From Sphingomonas xinjiangensis (GTDB lineage: Bacteria > Pseudomonadota > Alphaproteobacteria > Sphingomonadales > Sphingomonadaceae), in assembly GCF_014199255.1 (NCBI RefSeq), contig NZ_JACIJF010000006.1, forward strand, positions 124,001 through 188,000: 64,000 nucleotides of DNA, given 5' to 3'. Under the pieces are notes generated by a model that was not told the DNA's origin, made no database searches, and worked only from the letters and a program-made list of their open reading frames with translations. Position 1 is the stretch's first letter. Every line of letters starts with the position of its first letter. The position numbers and the translations under genes were made by a program. This document shows positions 1 to 8,354 of the stretch, one piece after another.

Positions 1-263
1 GCCCGACCGCGCTGGTCGTTGCTGGCGGGGTCGCCGCCAACACCGCCGTTCGCGCGGCGCTGGAGTCGCTCGCCGCCGACCATGATCTGGCGTTCGTCGC
101 CCCGCCTTTGTGGCTGTGTACCGATAACGCCGCGATGATCGCCTGGGCCGGGGTGGAACGCCATGCCGCCGGGCTGTTCGACTCGCTCGACGTGCCCGCA
201 CGCCCGCGCTGGCCGCTCGATCCCCGTGCCGAAAAGGTTCGTGGCGCAGGAGTGAAGGCATGA
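1..263 (+). CDS. tsaD: tRNA N6-adenosine threonylcarbamoyltransferase TsaD, C-terminal part
   Basis: The open frame enters from the left edge (first full codon at 3) and ends at TGA 261-263. It encodes about 86 residues of the C-terminus of the Kae1/TsaD family, which makes the t6A modification of ANN-decoding tRNAs. Visible signatures are VVAGGVAAN near the start and [12 protein letters not shown] in the middle, which belong to the ATP- and metal-binding lobe of the family. The stop overlaps the gpsA start (ATGA), so the two genes are probably co-translated. The start lies outside the window. Confidence 0.9.
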   Translation, partial: PTALVVAGGVAANTAVRAALESLAADHDLAFVAPPLWLCTDNAAMIAWAGVERHAAGLFDSLDVPARPRWPLDPRAEKVRGAGVKA

Positions 264-1234
264 AGATCGCAGTCATTGGCGGCGGTGCGTGGGGAACGGC
301 GCTTGCGCAGGTCGCCGCCCGCGCCGATCAGAATGTGCTGCTATGGGCGCGCGAGCCCGACGTGGTCGACAGTATCAACACGCTTCACCAGAACAACCAG
401 TTCCTTGCCGGCGTGCCGCTGTCCCCCTCGATCCGCGCCACCGGTGACCTGGCCGATTTGGCCGATGCCGCCGCGATCCTGGTCGTCGCACCGGCGCAGC
501 ATGTCGGCGCGGTGCTGGCCCAAGCGCCGATCGGCGCCACGCCCCTGGTGCTCTGTGCCAAAGGCATCGAGGCGGGCACGCGCCGCCTGATCAGCGACGT
601 CGCGCAGGGCGCGGCGCCCGATGCGCCGATCGCCGTGCTGTCCGGGCCCACCTTCGCGCATGAAGTCGCCGCCGGTCAGCCCACTGCCGTGACGCTGGCT
701 TGCACGGACGCGGCGCTGCGCACCCGGCTGGCCGACCGCCTCGCCGCCCCCGCCTTCCGCATTTATGGTTCGTCCGACGTGATTGGGGCCGAGATCGGCG
801 GGGCGGTCAAGAACGTGCTCGCCATCGCCTGCGGCGTGGTTGAGGGGGCGGGCCTCGGCCAGAACGCCCGCGCCGCCCTGATCGCGCGGGGCTTTGCCGA
901 AATGACGCGCTTCGGCCTTGCGCGGGGCGCACAGGCCGAGACGCTCACCGGCTTGTCCGGCCTAGGGGACTTGGTTCTCACTTGCTCGTCCACCAACTCG
1001 CGCAACTTTTCGCTCGGCGTCGGACTGGGGCAGGGACGTAGCGCCACCGAGCTGCTCGCCGATCGCCGCACGGTTGCGGAGGGTGCGTTCACTGCCCCGG
1101 TGCTGCGCGAGGCAGCCGCGGATGCTGGCGTCGACATGCCGGTCACCGCAGCGGTGAACGCGCTGCTGGAGGGGGCAGCCGTGTCGCAGGTGATCGAAGC
1201 GCTGCTCGCCCGCCCGCTCAAACCCGAACGATAA
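260..1234 (+). CDS. gpsA: NAD(P)H-dependent glycerol-3-phosphate dehydrogenase
   Basis: This 324-residue cytoplasmic enzyme reduces dihydroxyacetone phosphate to sn-glycerol-3-phosphate, the backbone for phospholipids. The N-terminal Rossmann motif [12 protein letters not shown] (residues 5-16) binds the cofactor. The helical C-terminal domain carries the catalytic lysine in [10 protein letters not shown] (K184) and the family motif [12 protein letters not shown] (231-242). Length is normal for the family. The ATG overlaps the tsaD stop by four bases. Confidence 0.96.
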   Translation: MKIAVIGGGAWGTALAQVAARADQNVLLWAREPDVVDSINTLHQNNQFLAGVPLSPSIRATGDLADLADAAAILVVAPAQHVGAVLAQAPIGATPLVLCAKGIEAGTRRLISDVAQGAAPDAPIAVLSGPTFAHEVAAGQPTAVTLACTDAALRTRLADRLAAPAFRIYGSSDVIGAEIGGAVKNVLAIACGVVEGAGLGQNARAALIARGFAEMTRFGLARGAQAETLTGLSGLGDLVLTCSSTNSRNFSLGVGLGQGRSATELLADRRTVAEGAFTAPVLREAAADAGVDMPVTAAVNALLEGAAVSQVIEALLARPLKPER

Positions 1235-1247
1235 GCGCGTTCAGCCG

Positions 1248-1409
1248 TCAGAAATCGACGGCAATGCCCTTCAACTCCCAATCCCCATAGCGGGTCGGAT
1301 CCTGGCCCAGGGGATCGCCTTCCACCGTGGCGCCAGGTTCAGGCTGCGGCACCGGCGGGCTTTCGGTCAGATATTCGGGCGGCTTCAAATGGGGTGGGCG
1401 CTGACCCAT
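1248..1409 (-). CDS. DUF1674 protein, SDHAF4-like succinate dehydrogenase assembly factor
   Basis: This is a 53-residue protein starting MGQRPPHLKPPEY and ending DPTRYGDWELKGIAVDF. That C-terminal block is the hallmark of DUF1674, the family of mitochondrial SDHAF4, which helps assemble flavinated SdhA into succinate dehydrogenase. The ATG at 1409 has a GGAG element about 7 bases upstream. The frame stays open further upstream, but that part is Arg-rich and has no family similarity, so the short form is chosen. It is convergent with gpsA, 13 bases away. The role in this organism is inferred from the family. Confidence 0.85.
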   Translation of the reverse strand: MGQRPPHLKPPEYLTESPPVPQPEPGATVEGDPLGQDPTRYGDWELKGIAVDF

Positions 1410-1442
1410 GGCAGATCTCCGTTGTTTCGCGTCTTCTATAAG

Positions 1443-1470
1443 GCTTCCCCTCCACCAGAGGGAGGGGCTA
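1443..1470. repeat. REP-like GC-rich palindrome
   Basis: A short imperfect inverted repeat (CCCTCC...GGAGGG) lies between the SDHAF4-like gene and rsmB. It is one of several related C-tract/G-tract hairpins in the intergenic gaps of this window, at about 17661, 20954, 33421, 35940 and 48242. The function is not known from the sequence. Confidence 0.4.
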
Positions 1471-1480
1471 GGGCACGGCA

Positions 1481-2755
1481 ATGGCTCACCCCCCGCAAAA
1501 ATCCGCACCGCGCACCGAAACTCCAGGCCTTCCCGCCCGCCGCGCGGCGCTCCGCTTGCTCGATGCCGTGCTGCGCCGCGGCCTTGCACTCGAACAGGCG
1601 CTGGATAGCGCGGCGAAGGGGCTCGCCCCCAGCGACCGCGGCCTTGCGCACGCGATCGCCGCCGAAACGCTGCGCCGCCTGCCGGATCTCGACGCGCTGA
1701 TCGACTCCGCCACGCAGCGCCCGCTGCCCCATGACGCAAAGGCGCGCTTCGCGCTGCGCATCGCGCTGGCCCAGGCGCTGGGGCTCGGCACGCCGCACCA
1801 TGCCGCCATCGCCACGGTGCTGCCGCTGGTGGATGGCGGCCCGCGCAAGCTCGTCCATGGCGTGTTCGGCACGCTGATGCGACGTGACGTGCAGTTTCCC
1901 GAAACCCCGGTGCTTCCCGATTCCATCATCGAGCGCTGGCAGCGCCACTGGGGCGAAGCGGCCGTCGATGCGGCTGCGCACGCAATCGCTGCCCCGCCGC
2001 CGCTCGACCTGACGCTCCAGCGGCCGATCGACATCGAAGGCGCGACGTCTCTCACGCCCAACCACCTTCGCCTCGCCCCTGGCACATCGGTGCCCGAACT
2101 GCCCGGCTTCGAAGCCGGCGATTGGTGGGTTCAGGATATTGCCGCCTCGATCCCCGCCCGGCTGATCGGGCGGGGGCCGGGGGCGGCCCTCGATCTCTGC
2201 GCAGCTCCAGGGGGTAAGTCGCTCCAACTCGCCGCTGCTGGCTGGGACGTGACTTCGGTCGATATTTCGGAAAGTCGTCTCGCGCGACTTCGCGAAAACA
2301 GCACGCGTACCGGCCTGCCGCTACACGTCGTCGCCGCCGATCTTCTCCAATGGCAGCCACAGGCGCAGGCGCACGCCGTCCTGCTCGACGCGCCGTGCAG
2401 CGCCACCGGCATCTTTCGCCGCCACCCCGACGTGCTCCATCGCGTTCGCCCATCGCTCATCAAGGAGATGGCCGAACTCCAGTCGCGCCTCCTGGCGCGT
2501 GCGGCGGAATGGGTGCGCCCCGGCGGTATGCTCGTCTTCTCGACCTGCTCGCTCGAGCCCGAGGAGGGCGAGGCGCAGCTGGAGGGATTTCTCGCCCGCC
2601 ATAACGATTATGCCGTCGATCCGATCCGCGCCGAAGAGCTTCCCGCCGGAATTGTTTCACGTGGAGAGGGAACATTGCGCCTGCTTCCGGGAGCATTGGC
2701 CGACGCCGGTGGCTGCGACGGCTTCTTCATCGCACGGCTGAAACGCACGGGCTAA
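1481..2755 (+). CDS. rsmB: RsmB-type 16S rRNA (cytosine-C5)-methyltransferase
   Basis: This 424-residue protein has the two-part RsmB (Sun/Fmu) layout. An N-terminal NusB-like RNA-binding domain spans roughly residues 15-140, followed by an S-adenosylmethionine methyltransferase domain. Motif WVQDIAAS (216-223), the SAM site LDLCAAPGGKSLQLA (around 237-251), and the two cysteines of the m5C mechanism, C306 in DAPCSATG and C356 in STCSLEP, are all present. It is expected to methylate 16S rRNA at the position equivalent to E. coli C967. The start at 1481 is the first ATG that leaves the NusB domain complete. Confidence 0.93.
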   Translation: MAHPPQKSAPRTETPGLPARRAALRLLDAVLRRGLALEQALDSAAKGLAPSDRGLAHAIAAETLRRLPDLDALIDSATQRPLPHDAKARFALRIALAQALGLGTPHHAAIATVLPLVDGGPRKLVHGVFGTLMRRDVQFPETPVLPDSIIERWQRHWGEAAVDAAAHAIAAPPPLDLTLQRPIDIEGATSLTPNHLRLAPGTSVPELPGFEAGDWWVQDIAASIPARLIGRGPGAALDLCAAPGGKSLQLAAAGWDVTSVDISESRLARLRENSTRTGLPLHVVAADLLQWQPQAQAHAVLLDAPCSATGIFRRHPDVLHRVRPSLIKEMAELQSRLLARAAEWVRPGGMLVFSTCSLEPEEGEAQLEGFLARHNDYAVDPIRAEELPAGIVSRGEGTLRLLPGALADAGGCDGFFIARLKRTG

Positions 2756-2822
2756 CCCTGCCCAAGGCTTTGCTCGCATGCTCTAGTTGCGTGTGACTCG
2801 CCCCATGCTAAGGACTGGCACC

Positions 2823-3482
2823 ATGTCCGCAATCCGCATCGCGCCTTCTATTCTCTCGGCTGACTTCGCCCGTCTGGGAGAAGAGGTCCGCGCGATCGAC
2901 GAGGCCGGTGCCGACTGGATCCACATCGACGTGATGGATGGCCATTTCGTGCCCAACCTCACCATCGGCCCGGCAGTGGTCAAGGCGCTGCGCCCACACA
3001 CGGCCAAACCGTTCGACGTCCACTTGATGATCACGCCGGCCGACCCGCTGCTTGCCGCCTTTGCCGAGGCTGGCGCGGACACCCTGTCAGTGCATCCCGA
3101 AGCCGGTCCGCATCTCCACCGCACGCTTCAGACGATCAAGCAGTTGGGCAAGCGTGCCGGCGTCGTGCTGAACCCGGCGACTCCGCTCGACGTCGTCGAC
3201 CATGTGATGGACATGGTCGATCTGATCCTGGTGATGAGCGTGAACCCCGGCTTTGGCGGGCAGAAGTTCATCGATAGCCAACTTGCCAAGATCACCGAAC
3301 TCCGCCGCCGCATCGATGCCAGCGGCCGGTCAATCGATTTGGAAGTGGATGGCGGCGTCGACCGCGACACTGCGCCGCGTGCGATCGCCGCGGGTGCTGA
3401 CGCGCTGGTCGCTGGCACTGCGACATTCACCGGCGGCCCGTCCTGCTACGCGGCGAATATCGCCGCCCTTCGGGGAAGTTGA
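2823..3482 (+). CDS. rpe: Ribulose-phosphate 3-epimerase
   Basis: This 219-residue TIM-barrel enzyme interconverts ribulose 5-phosphate and xylulose 5-phosphate. Motifs are [10 protein letters not shown] at the N-terminus, the metal site [12 protein letters not shown] (34-45), NPGFGGQ (141-147) and LEVDGGVD (173-180). An upstream in-frame ATG at 2787 would add 12 residues without family similarity. The ATG at 2823 has an AAGGA element 8 bases upstream and gives the normal N-terminus. The stop overlaps the TTG start of the next gene (TTGA). Confidence 0.96.
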   Translation: MSAIRIAPSILSADFARLGEEVRAIDEAGADWIHIDVMDGHFVPNLTIGPAVVKALRPHTAKPFDVHLMITPADPLLAAFAEAGADTLSVHPEAGPHLHRTLQTIKQLGKRAGVVLNPATPLDVVDHVMDMVDLILVMSVNPGFGGQKFIDSQLAKITELRRRIDASGRSIDLEVDGGVDRDTAPRAIAAGADALVAGTATFTGGPSCYAANIAALRGS

Positions 3483-5212
3483 GCGACGACGTTCCCGGCT
3501 CCGGTGCCGACGGGGTCGAGGCTGGCAAGCGGCTGGTGCGTATGGGTGGCGACCGGGGCCTTTCGCTTGCGGACCGCATTGCCGAACGCCTGTCGCGCCT
3601 CACTTGGGGCACCCCGCTTCACGCGATGCGGCTGAAGGGGCGGTACCCGCTCAAGCTGATTGCCGTCCCCGACGATCCCTTTTTCGGCGACATTGACCAG
3701 GGCAACGCGCTGCTCGATGGGCGCGTTTCGCTGCGCGGCGAACAGCTCGACATCCTGTCGCTCGACTTCGCCCGCCCGCAAGGCTCGGCGGCGATGCAGG
3801 AATATCTGCAAAGCTTTGGATGGCTGCGTGATCTCTCCAGCGTGACTACGCGCGCCAGCGGCGTGCCTATCGCCGAAGAGATCATGCGCCGCTGGCTCGC
3901 CGTCCATGCCGAAAAGGTGTCGGATACCGCGTGGCGGAGTGACCGTTGGGGACGGCGCATTCTCGCCTGGACCGCGCATGCGCCGCTCATCCTGTCAAGC
4001 AAGGATCTGGTCTATCGCTCGACGCTCCTCCACACGCTTGCGCGCGGCGCACGTCATATCGATCGCGCCGCTGACCGCGTTCAGATCGGCCCGCCGCGCA
4101 TCGCGGCCTGGTGTGGAGTGCTCATCGCCGGCTTGGTAATGCCCGGCGGCGACGCCCGGCGCAGTTTTGGCGAAGCGGGTTTGAAGCGCGCCCTCGACCA
4201 GTCGGTATTTGACGATGGTGGCGTGGTCACGCGCTCGCCCGCCGGGCAGCTCGACGCGATCCAACTGCTCACCGTCCTCATGGAAGGCTATGCTGCCCGG
4301 CGCCAGGAGCCGCCGGCGTTCATCGAACAGAGCTTGACCAAGATGGTCACTGCGCTGCTCGGCGTGTGCCACGGCGACAAGGGGCTGGGAAGTTTCCAGG
4401 GGAGCGCCCCGGTTTCTGGCGAGCGCATCCAGCAAGTGATCGAAGCCACCGGAGTCCGCACGCGTCCGCTCAAGCAGGCACGCGAATGGGGCTATCAGCG
4501 TCTCTCCGCCGGCACCAGCATCGTCGTGATGGACGCCGCGCCACCGCCGCTTGCCCGGCTGGTCGAGGGTGGCTGCGCTTCCACGCTCGCGTTCGAGCTG
4601 TCCGATGGGCCGAGCCGCATCGTGGTGAATTGCGGCGGCGCCCGCGCGGCGGTTCACCAATTGGCGCCGGCGCTGCTGGAGGGGCTGCGAACGACCGCCG
4701 CGCATTCCACGCTGGTGCTGTCCGACAGCAACTCCACGGCGATCCATGCCGATGGTTCCCTCGGCCGCGGCGTTATCGAAGTGGAGCTGGCCCGGCACGA
4801 AACCGATAATGGAAGCCGGATCGAGGCCAGCCATGACGGCTATTGCCGCCGGTTTGGCTTTCTGCACCGCCGCGTGCTCGGGCTCTCGCCCGATGGCAGG
4901 GACGTGCGCGGCGAGGATATGCTGATCCCGGCCAGGGGCCGGCGTACCAAGGGCGTGACGCCCTTCGCGATCCGTTTCCATCTGCACCCGCAGGTCGAGG
5001 TGGCGCCCACGCAGGACGGCCAGGCCGCGATCCTGCGCACCGCGGATGGCGCGCTGTGGCAGTTCCGCTGCAAGGGCGGAACGCTGGGTGTCGAAGACAG
5101 CGTCTGGATCGATGGGCGAGGCCGCCCGATCAACGCCAGTCAGCTGGTGATCGCCGGGGAGACTCCGGCGGGCGGCACCAACCTGAGCTGGGTCTTCCAT
5201 CGCGCCAAGTAG
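3479..5212 (+). CDS. Heparinase II/III family protein
   Basis: This 577-residue protein has the arrangement of the heparinase II/III superfamily: an alpha-helical barrel in the first two thirds (for example [12 protein letters not shown] and [12 protein letters not shown]) and a beta-sandwich C-terminal domain with the segment [14 protein letters not shown]. In sphingomonads a member of this family commonly sits between rpe and purH. Its substrate is not known; family members cleave acidic polysaccharides, but no signal peptide is visible here. The TTG start overlaps the rpe stop, and no better start is present before the conserved region. The enzymatic role is an inference from the family. 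Confidence 0.8.
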   Translation: MSDDVPGSGADGVEAGKRLVRMGGDRGLSLADRIAERLSRLTWGTPLHAMRLKGRYPLKLIAVPDDPFFGDIDQGNALLDGRVSLRGEQLDILSLDFARPQGSAAMQEYLQSFGWLRDLSSVTTRASGVPIAEEIMRRWLAVHAEKVSDTAWRSDRWGRRILAWTAHAPLILSSKDLVYRSTLLHTLARGARHIDRAADRVQIGPPRIAAWCGVLIAGLVMPGGDARRSFGEAGLKRALDQSVFDDGGVVTRSPAGQLDAIQLLTVLMEGYAARRQEPPAFIEQSLTKMVTALLGVCHGDKGLGSFQGSAPVSGERIQQVIEATGVRTRPLKQAREWGYQRLSAGTSIVVMDAAPPPLARLVEGGCASTLAFELSDGPSRIVVNCGGARAAVHQLAPALLEGLRTTAAHSTLVLSDSNSTAIHADGSLGRGVIEVELARHETDNGSRIEASHDGYCRRFGFLHRRVLGLSPDGRDVRGEDMLIPARGRRTKGVTPFAIRFHLHPQVEVAPTQDGQAAILRTADGALWQFRCKGGTLGVEDSVWIDGRGRPINASQLVIAGETPAGGTNLSWVFHRAK

Positions 5213-5251
5213 GGGTTGCGGTACGGGCGCCGCGCTCTAAAGCGTGCCGCC

Positions 5252-6814
5252 ATGGATCAGGTCACCATCAAGCGCGCGCTCCTCTCGGTCTCTGACAAGA
5301 CCGGGATCCTTGAACTCGGCCAGGCACTCGCAGCCCAGGGGGTGGAGCTGGTCTCCACCGGCGGCACTGCCAAGGCACTGCGCGAAGCGGGGCTCGAGGT
5401 TCGCGACATCTCCGACCTGACGGGCTTTCCCGAGATGATGGACGGCCGCGTCAAGACGCTTCACCCCAAGGTGCATGGCGGCCTGCTCGCCGTGCGCGAC
5501 AATGCCGAGCATCTCGCCTCGATGGAGGAGCATGCAATCGGCGCAATCGATTTGGTCGTGGTGAATCTCTACCCCTTTGCCCAGACCGTCGCCCGCGGCG
5601 CCGAGCGCGACGAGATCATCGAGGATATCGACATCGGTGGCCCGTCGATGGTGCGCTCAGCCGCAAAGAATCACGACGCCGTCGCGATCCTCACCGATCC
5701 GGCCGACTATCCGCTGGTCGCCGGCGGCACCACGACGCTCGCCGACCGCCGCCGCTTCGCCGCCAAGGCCTATGCCGCGACCGCGGCCTATGACGCGGCG
5801 ATCGCCAGCTGGTTCGCCTTTGCCGACCAGGGCGAGAGCCTGCCCGTTACCCTCCCGGTCGCGCTGACCAAGGGGCAGGAACTGCGCTACGGCGAAAACC
5901 CGCACCAATCGGCGGCGCTGTACCTGCCGCAGACCGGTGCGTCGGGGGTCGCCCAGGCCGAGCAGCTTCAGGGCAAGGAACTCAGCTACAACAACTTCAA
6001 CGACGCCGACGCGGCGCTCGAACTGGTCAGCGAGTTCAAGGACGGGCCGCCCACCGTCGTCATCGTCAAGCACGCCAATCCCTGCGGCGTAGCCACGGCG
6101 GACACCCTCAAGCAGGCCTATCTCGACGCGCTCGCCTGCGACAGCGTGTCGGCGTTCGGCGGGATCATCGCAGTCAACCGCCCACTCGACCGCGAAACCG
6201 CCGAGGCGATGGTCGGCATCTTTACCGAAGTGGTGGTCGCGCCCGATGCTGATGCCGATGCCCGCGCGGTGTTCGCCGCCAAGAAGAACCTGCGCCTGCT
6301 GCTGACCGGCGAACTGCCCGATCCGGCGCGCCCAGGGCTGATGCTCAAGTCGATCGCCGGCGGCATGCTGGTCCAGTCGCGCGACAATGGCCAACTCGGC
6401 GAACTCAAGGTCGTCACCAAGCGCCAGCCGACGCAGCAGGAGCTCGCCGACTGCCGTTTCGCCTGGACCGTCGCCAAGCACGTCAAGTCCAACGCGATCG
6501 TCTATGCCAAGGATGGCGCCACTGCCGGTGTCGGCGCCGGCCAGATGAACCGCCTCGAATCCGCCCGCATTGCCGCGTGGAAGGCGAAGGATGCCGCGGA
6601 GAAGGCGGGATGGGCCCAGCCACGCACGATCGGCTCGGCCGTCGCTTCCGACGCTTTCTTTCCCTTCGCCGATGGCCTGCTCGCCGCGGTGGAAGCCGGC
6701 GCCACCGCCGTCATCCAGCCGGGCGGTTCGATCCGCGACGACGACGTGATCGCCGCCGCCGATCAGGCCGGACTGGCGATGGTCTTCACCGGCATGCGCC
6801 ACTTCCGCCACTGA
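5252..6814 (+). CDS. purH: Bifunctional AICAR formyltransferase / IMP cyclohydrolase
   Basis: This 520-residue enzyme catalyses the last two steps of IMP synthesis. The N-terminal cyclohydrolase domain begins [15 protein letters not shown] and has [13 protein letters not shown]. The transformylase domain has [30 protein letters not shown] and the catalytic KHANPCG segment. It ends in the usual GMRHFRH. An in-frame start 12 codons upstream (5216) adds a basic stretch absent from the family, so the ATG at 5252 is chosen. It lies 39 bases after the heparinase-like gene and may be co-transcribed with rpe. Confidence 0.96.
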   Translation: MDQVTIKRALLSVSDKTGILELGQALAAQGVELVSTGGTAKALREAGLEVRDISDLTGFPEMMDGRVKTLHPKVHGGLLAVRDNAEHLASMEEHAIGAIDLVVVNLYPFAQTVARGAERDEIIEDIDIGGPSMVRSAAKNHDAVAILTDPADYPLVAGGTTTLADRRRFAAKAYAATAAYDAAIASWFAFADQGESLPVTLPVALTKGQELRYGENPHQSAALYLPQTGASGVAQAEQLQGKELSYNNFNDADAALELVSEFKDGPPTVVIVKHANPCGVATADTLKQAYLDALACDSVSAFGGIIAVNRPLDRETAEAMVGIFTEVVVAPDADADARAVFAAKKNLRLLLTGELPDPARPGLMLKSIAGGMLVQSRDNGQLGELKVVTKRQPTQQELADCRFAWTVAKHVKSNAIVYAKDGATAGVGAGQMNRLESARIAAWKAKDAAEKAGWAQPRTIGSAVASDAFFPFADGLLAAVEAGATAVIQPGGSIRDDDVIAAADQAGLAMVFTGMRHFRH

Positions 6815-6833
6815 GCTGGCGGGCAGGAGCGGC

Positions 6834-8354
6834 CTAGATCCGCTCCTGCACCGGCAGCGAGGGGGTGGTCTCGGCCTGCGGCACCTTGCGGAACAGTGCC
6901 CGGTCCTCTTGCTTGAACGCCCATTTCCATAGCACCAGCGCATAGCTGCCAGCGATCGCGGGCACGCCGATCACCAGCTCTGCCCATTCAAAGTGCTTCG
7001 GCAATGCCGTGAAGATGCTGCCGACCAGCACGCCCACCATCGCCGCGCCGACGATCGGCCAACGCCAGCCAGAGACATGCGCCCCCAGCAGCTTGGCGAG
7101 CAGCCGCGTCTTGAGGATCGAACTCAGCGTCACCGACAGCATCAGCGCCACGGCGACGCCTGCCGCCTGATAGGCGATCGGCCATCCCACTGCCCGCATC
7201 GCCAGGATCAGCGCGAAGCTTAGCGCGATCTGCACGACGAGGACACAGACCGAAATCAGCAGGTTGCGGTGCCGCGCGACATAGACCAGCGCCGATTCGC
7301 ACACCGCGCCTTGCGAGGCCAACACCTCGGCGGTGAGCAGGAAGGCGAGCGCCGCAGTGCCCTGCACGAATTGCGGGCCGACCACGCCCATCACCGCTTC
7401 GCCCGGCACCGACCCCATCAGCGCCAGCATGCCCTGCGCCGCCATGATCCAGAACGCGACTTGCCGCACCTGCCGCGCGATCGCCATGCGGTCGTTCACT
7501 TGCAGGCTATGGGTGATCACCGGGCCCAGCACGGGGTCGAAGCTGGTCTTGAGCTTCTGCGGAAGCGAGGCAACCTGCTGCGCCATGTAATAGACGCCGA
7601 CGATCGCCGGCGCGAACATCAGCCCCAGGATGAAGCGGTCGACATTGCGCGTGGCCCATTCGATCGCATCGGCGCCGGCTAAGGGCGCGTTCGAGCGCGC
7701 CAGCCGCCACATGGTGGGCAATTGTGGGCGCCAGTCGCGCGGCAGGCCATAGCTGCGGATAAAGGGAATCAGCGACGCGATCAGCGCCGCTGCCATCGAC
7801 AGCATGTACGCCAGGATGAGCCCGTCATGCCGCGAAACGAAGGAGAAGCCGAACGCGGCCAGGCTGATTGTCCAGGGTTCCACCACGGCGCGCGCGGTCA
7901 CGCTGGCCTTGACGTTCAGGCGATACGCACAGGCAGCAAGGCTCACATCCGACCAGGCGACCGCGAACACGATGCACGGAAACAGCCGGTCGATCCCGGT
8001 CACCTGGCTGTTGGGGAACATCACTTGCGGGAAGAGCATCAGAACGGCCGTCCCGATCAGCGACGCCACCAGCGCCACCGCCATCGCGTCCCACACTACC
8101 CAGCTTTGCGGACGATCCTCGTTGGTCAGCGCCTGCGCCAGGCCCCGCTTCAGCCCCAGCGTGGCAAGCAGCGCCGCCAGCTCCACCACCACCACGGCAA
8201 GTGCGAAGCGGCCGACGATGTCGGGCCCGTACACGCGCCCGGCGATGAACAGGAACGGCAGCCGGGCCAGCAGGCGCAGCAGAAACCCGAACACATTGGT
8301 GCGCCCGCCCTTTGCGAGTGCGCTGATATCTTCCGACGCGGCAGCCTTGGTCAA
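6834..8354 (-). CDS. Wzx-type polysaccharide / lipid-linked oligosaccharide flippase
   Basis: This is a polytopic membrane protein of about 506 residues with some 12 or more hydrophobic helices, resembling the MATE/MOP flippase superfamily (polysaccharide biosynthesis proteins). The N-terminal block GRTNVFGFLLRLLARLPFLF and the evenly spaced helices are typical. It would move lipid-linked saccharides across the inner membrane. The TTG start at 8354 shares TTGA with the polA stop; an alternative TTG five codons upstream (8369) is possible. No glycosyltransferase genes are next to it, so the substrate is unknown. Convergent with purH, 19 bases apart. Confidence 0.75.
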   Translation of the reverse strand: MTKAAASEDISALAKGGRTNVFGFLLRLLARLPFLFIAGRVYGPDIVGRFALAVVVVELAALLATLGLKRGLAQALTNEDRPQSWVVWDAMAVALVASLIGTAVLMLFPQVMFPNSQVTGIDRLFPCIVFAVAWSDVSLAACAYRLNVKASVTARAVVEPWTISLAAFGFSFVSRHDGLILAYMLSMAAALIASLIPFIRSYGLPRDWRPQLPTMWRLARSNAPLAGADAIEWATRNVDRFILGLMFAPAIVGVYYMAQQVASLPQKLKTSFDPVLGPVITHSLQVNDRMAIARQVRQVAFWIMAAQGMLALMGSVPGEAVMGVVGPQFVQGTAALAFLLTAEVLASQGAVCESALVYVARHRNLLISVCVLVVQIALSFALILAMRAVGWPIAYQAAGVAVALMLSVTLSSILKTRLLAKLLGAHVSGWRWPIVGAAMVGVLVGSIFTALPKHFEWAELVIGVPAIAGSYALVLWKWAFKQEDRALFRKVPQAETTPSLPVQERI

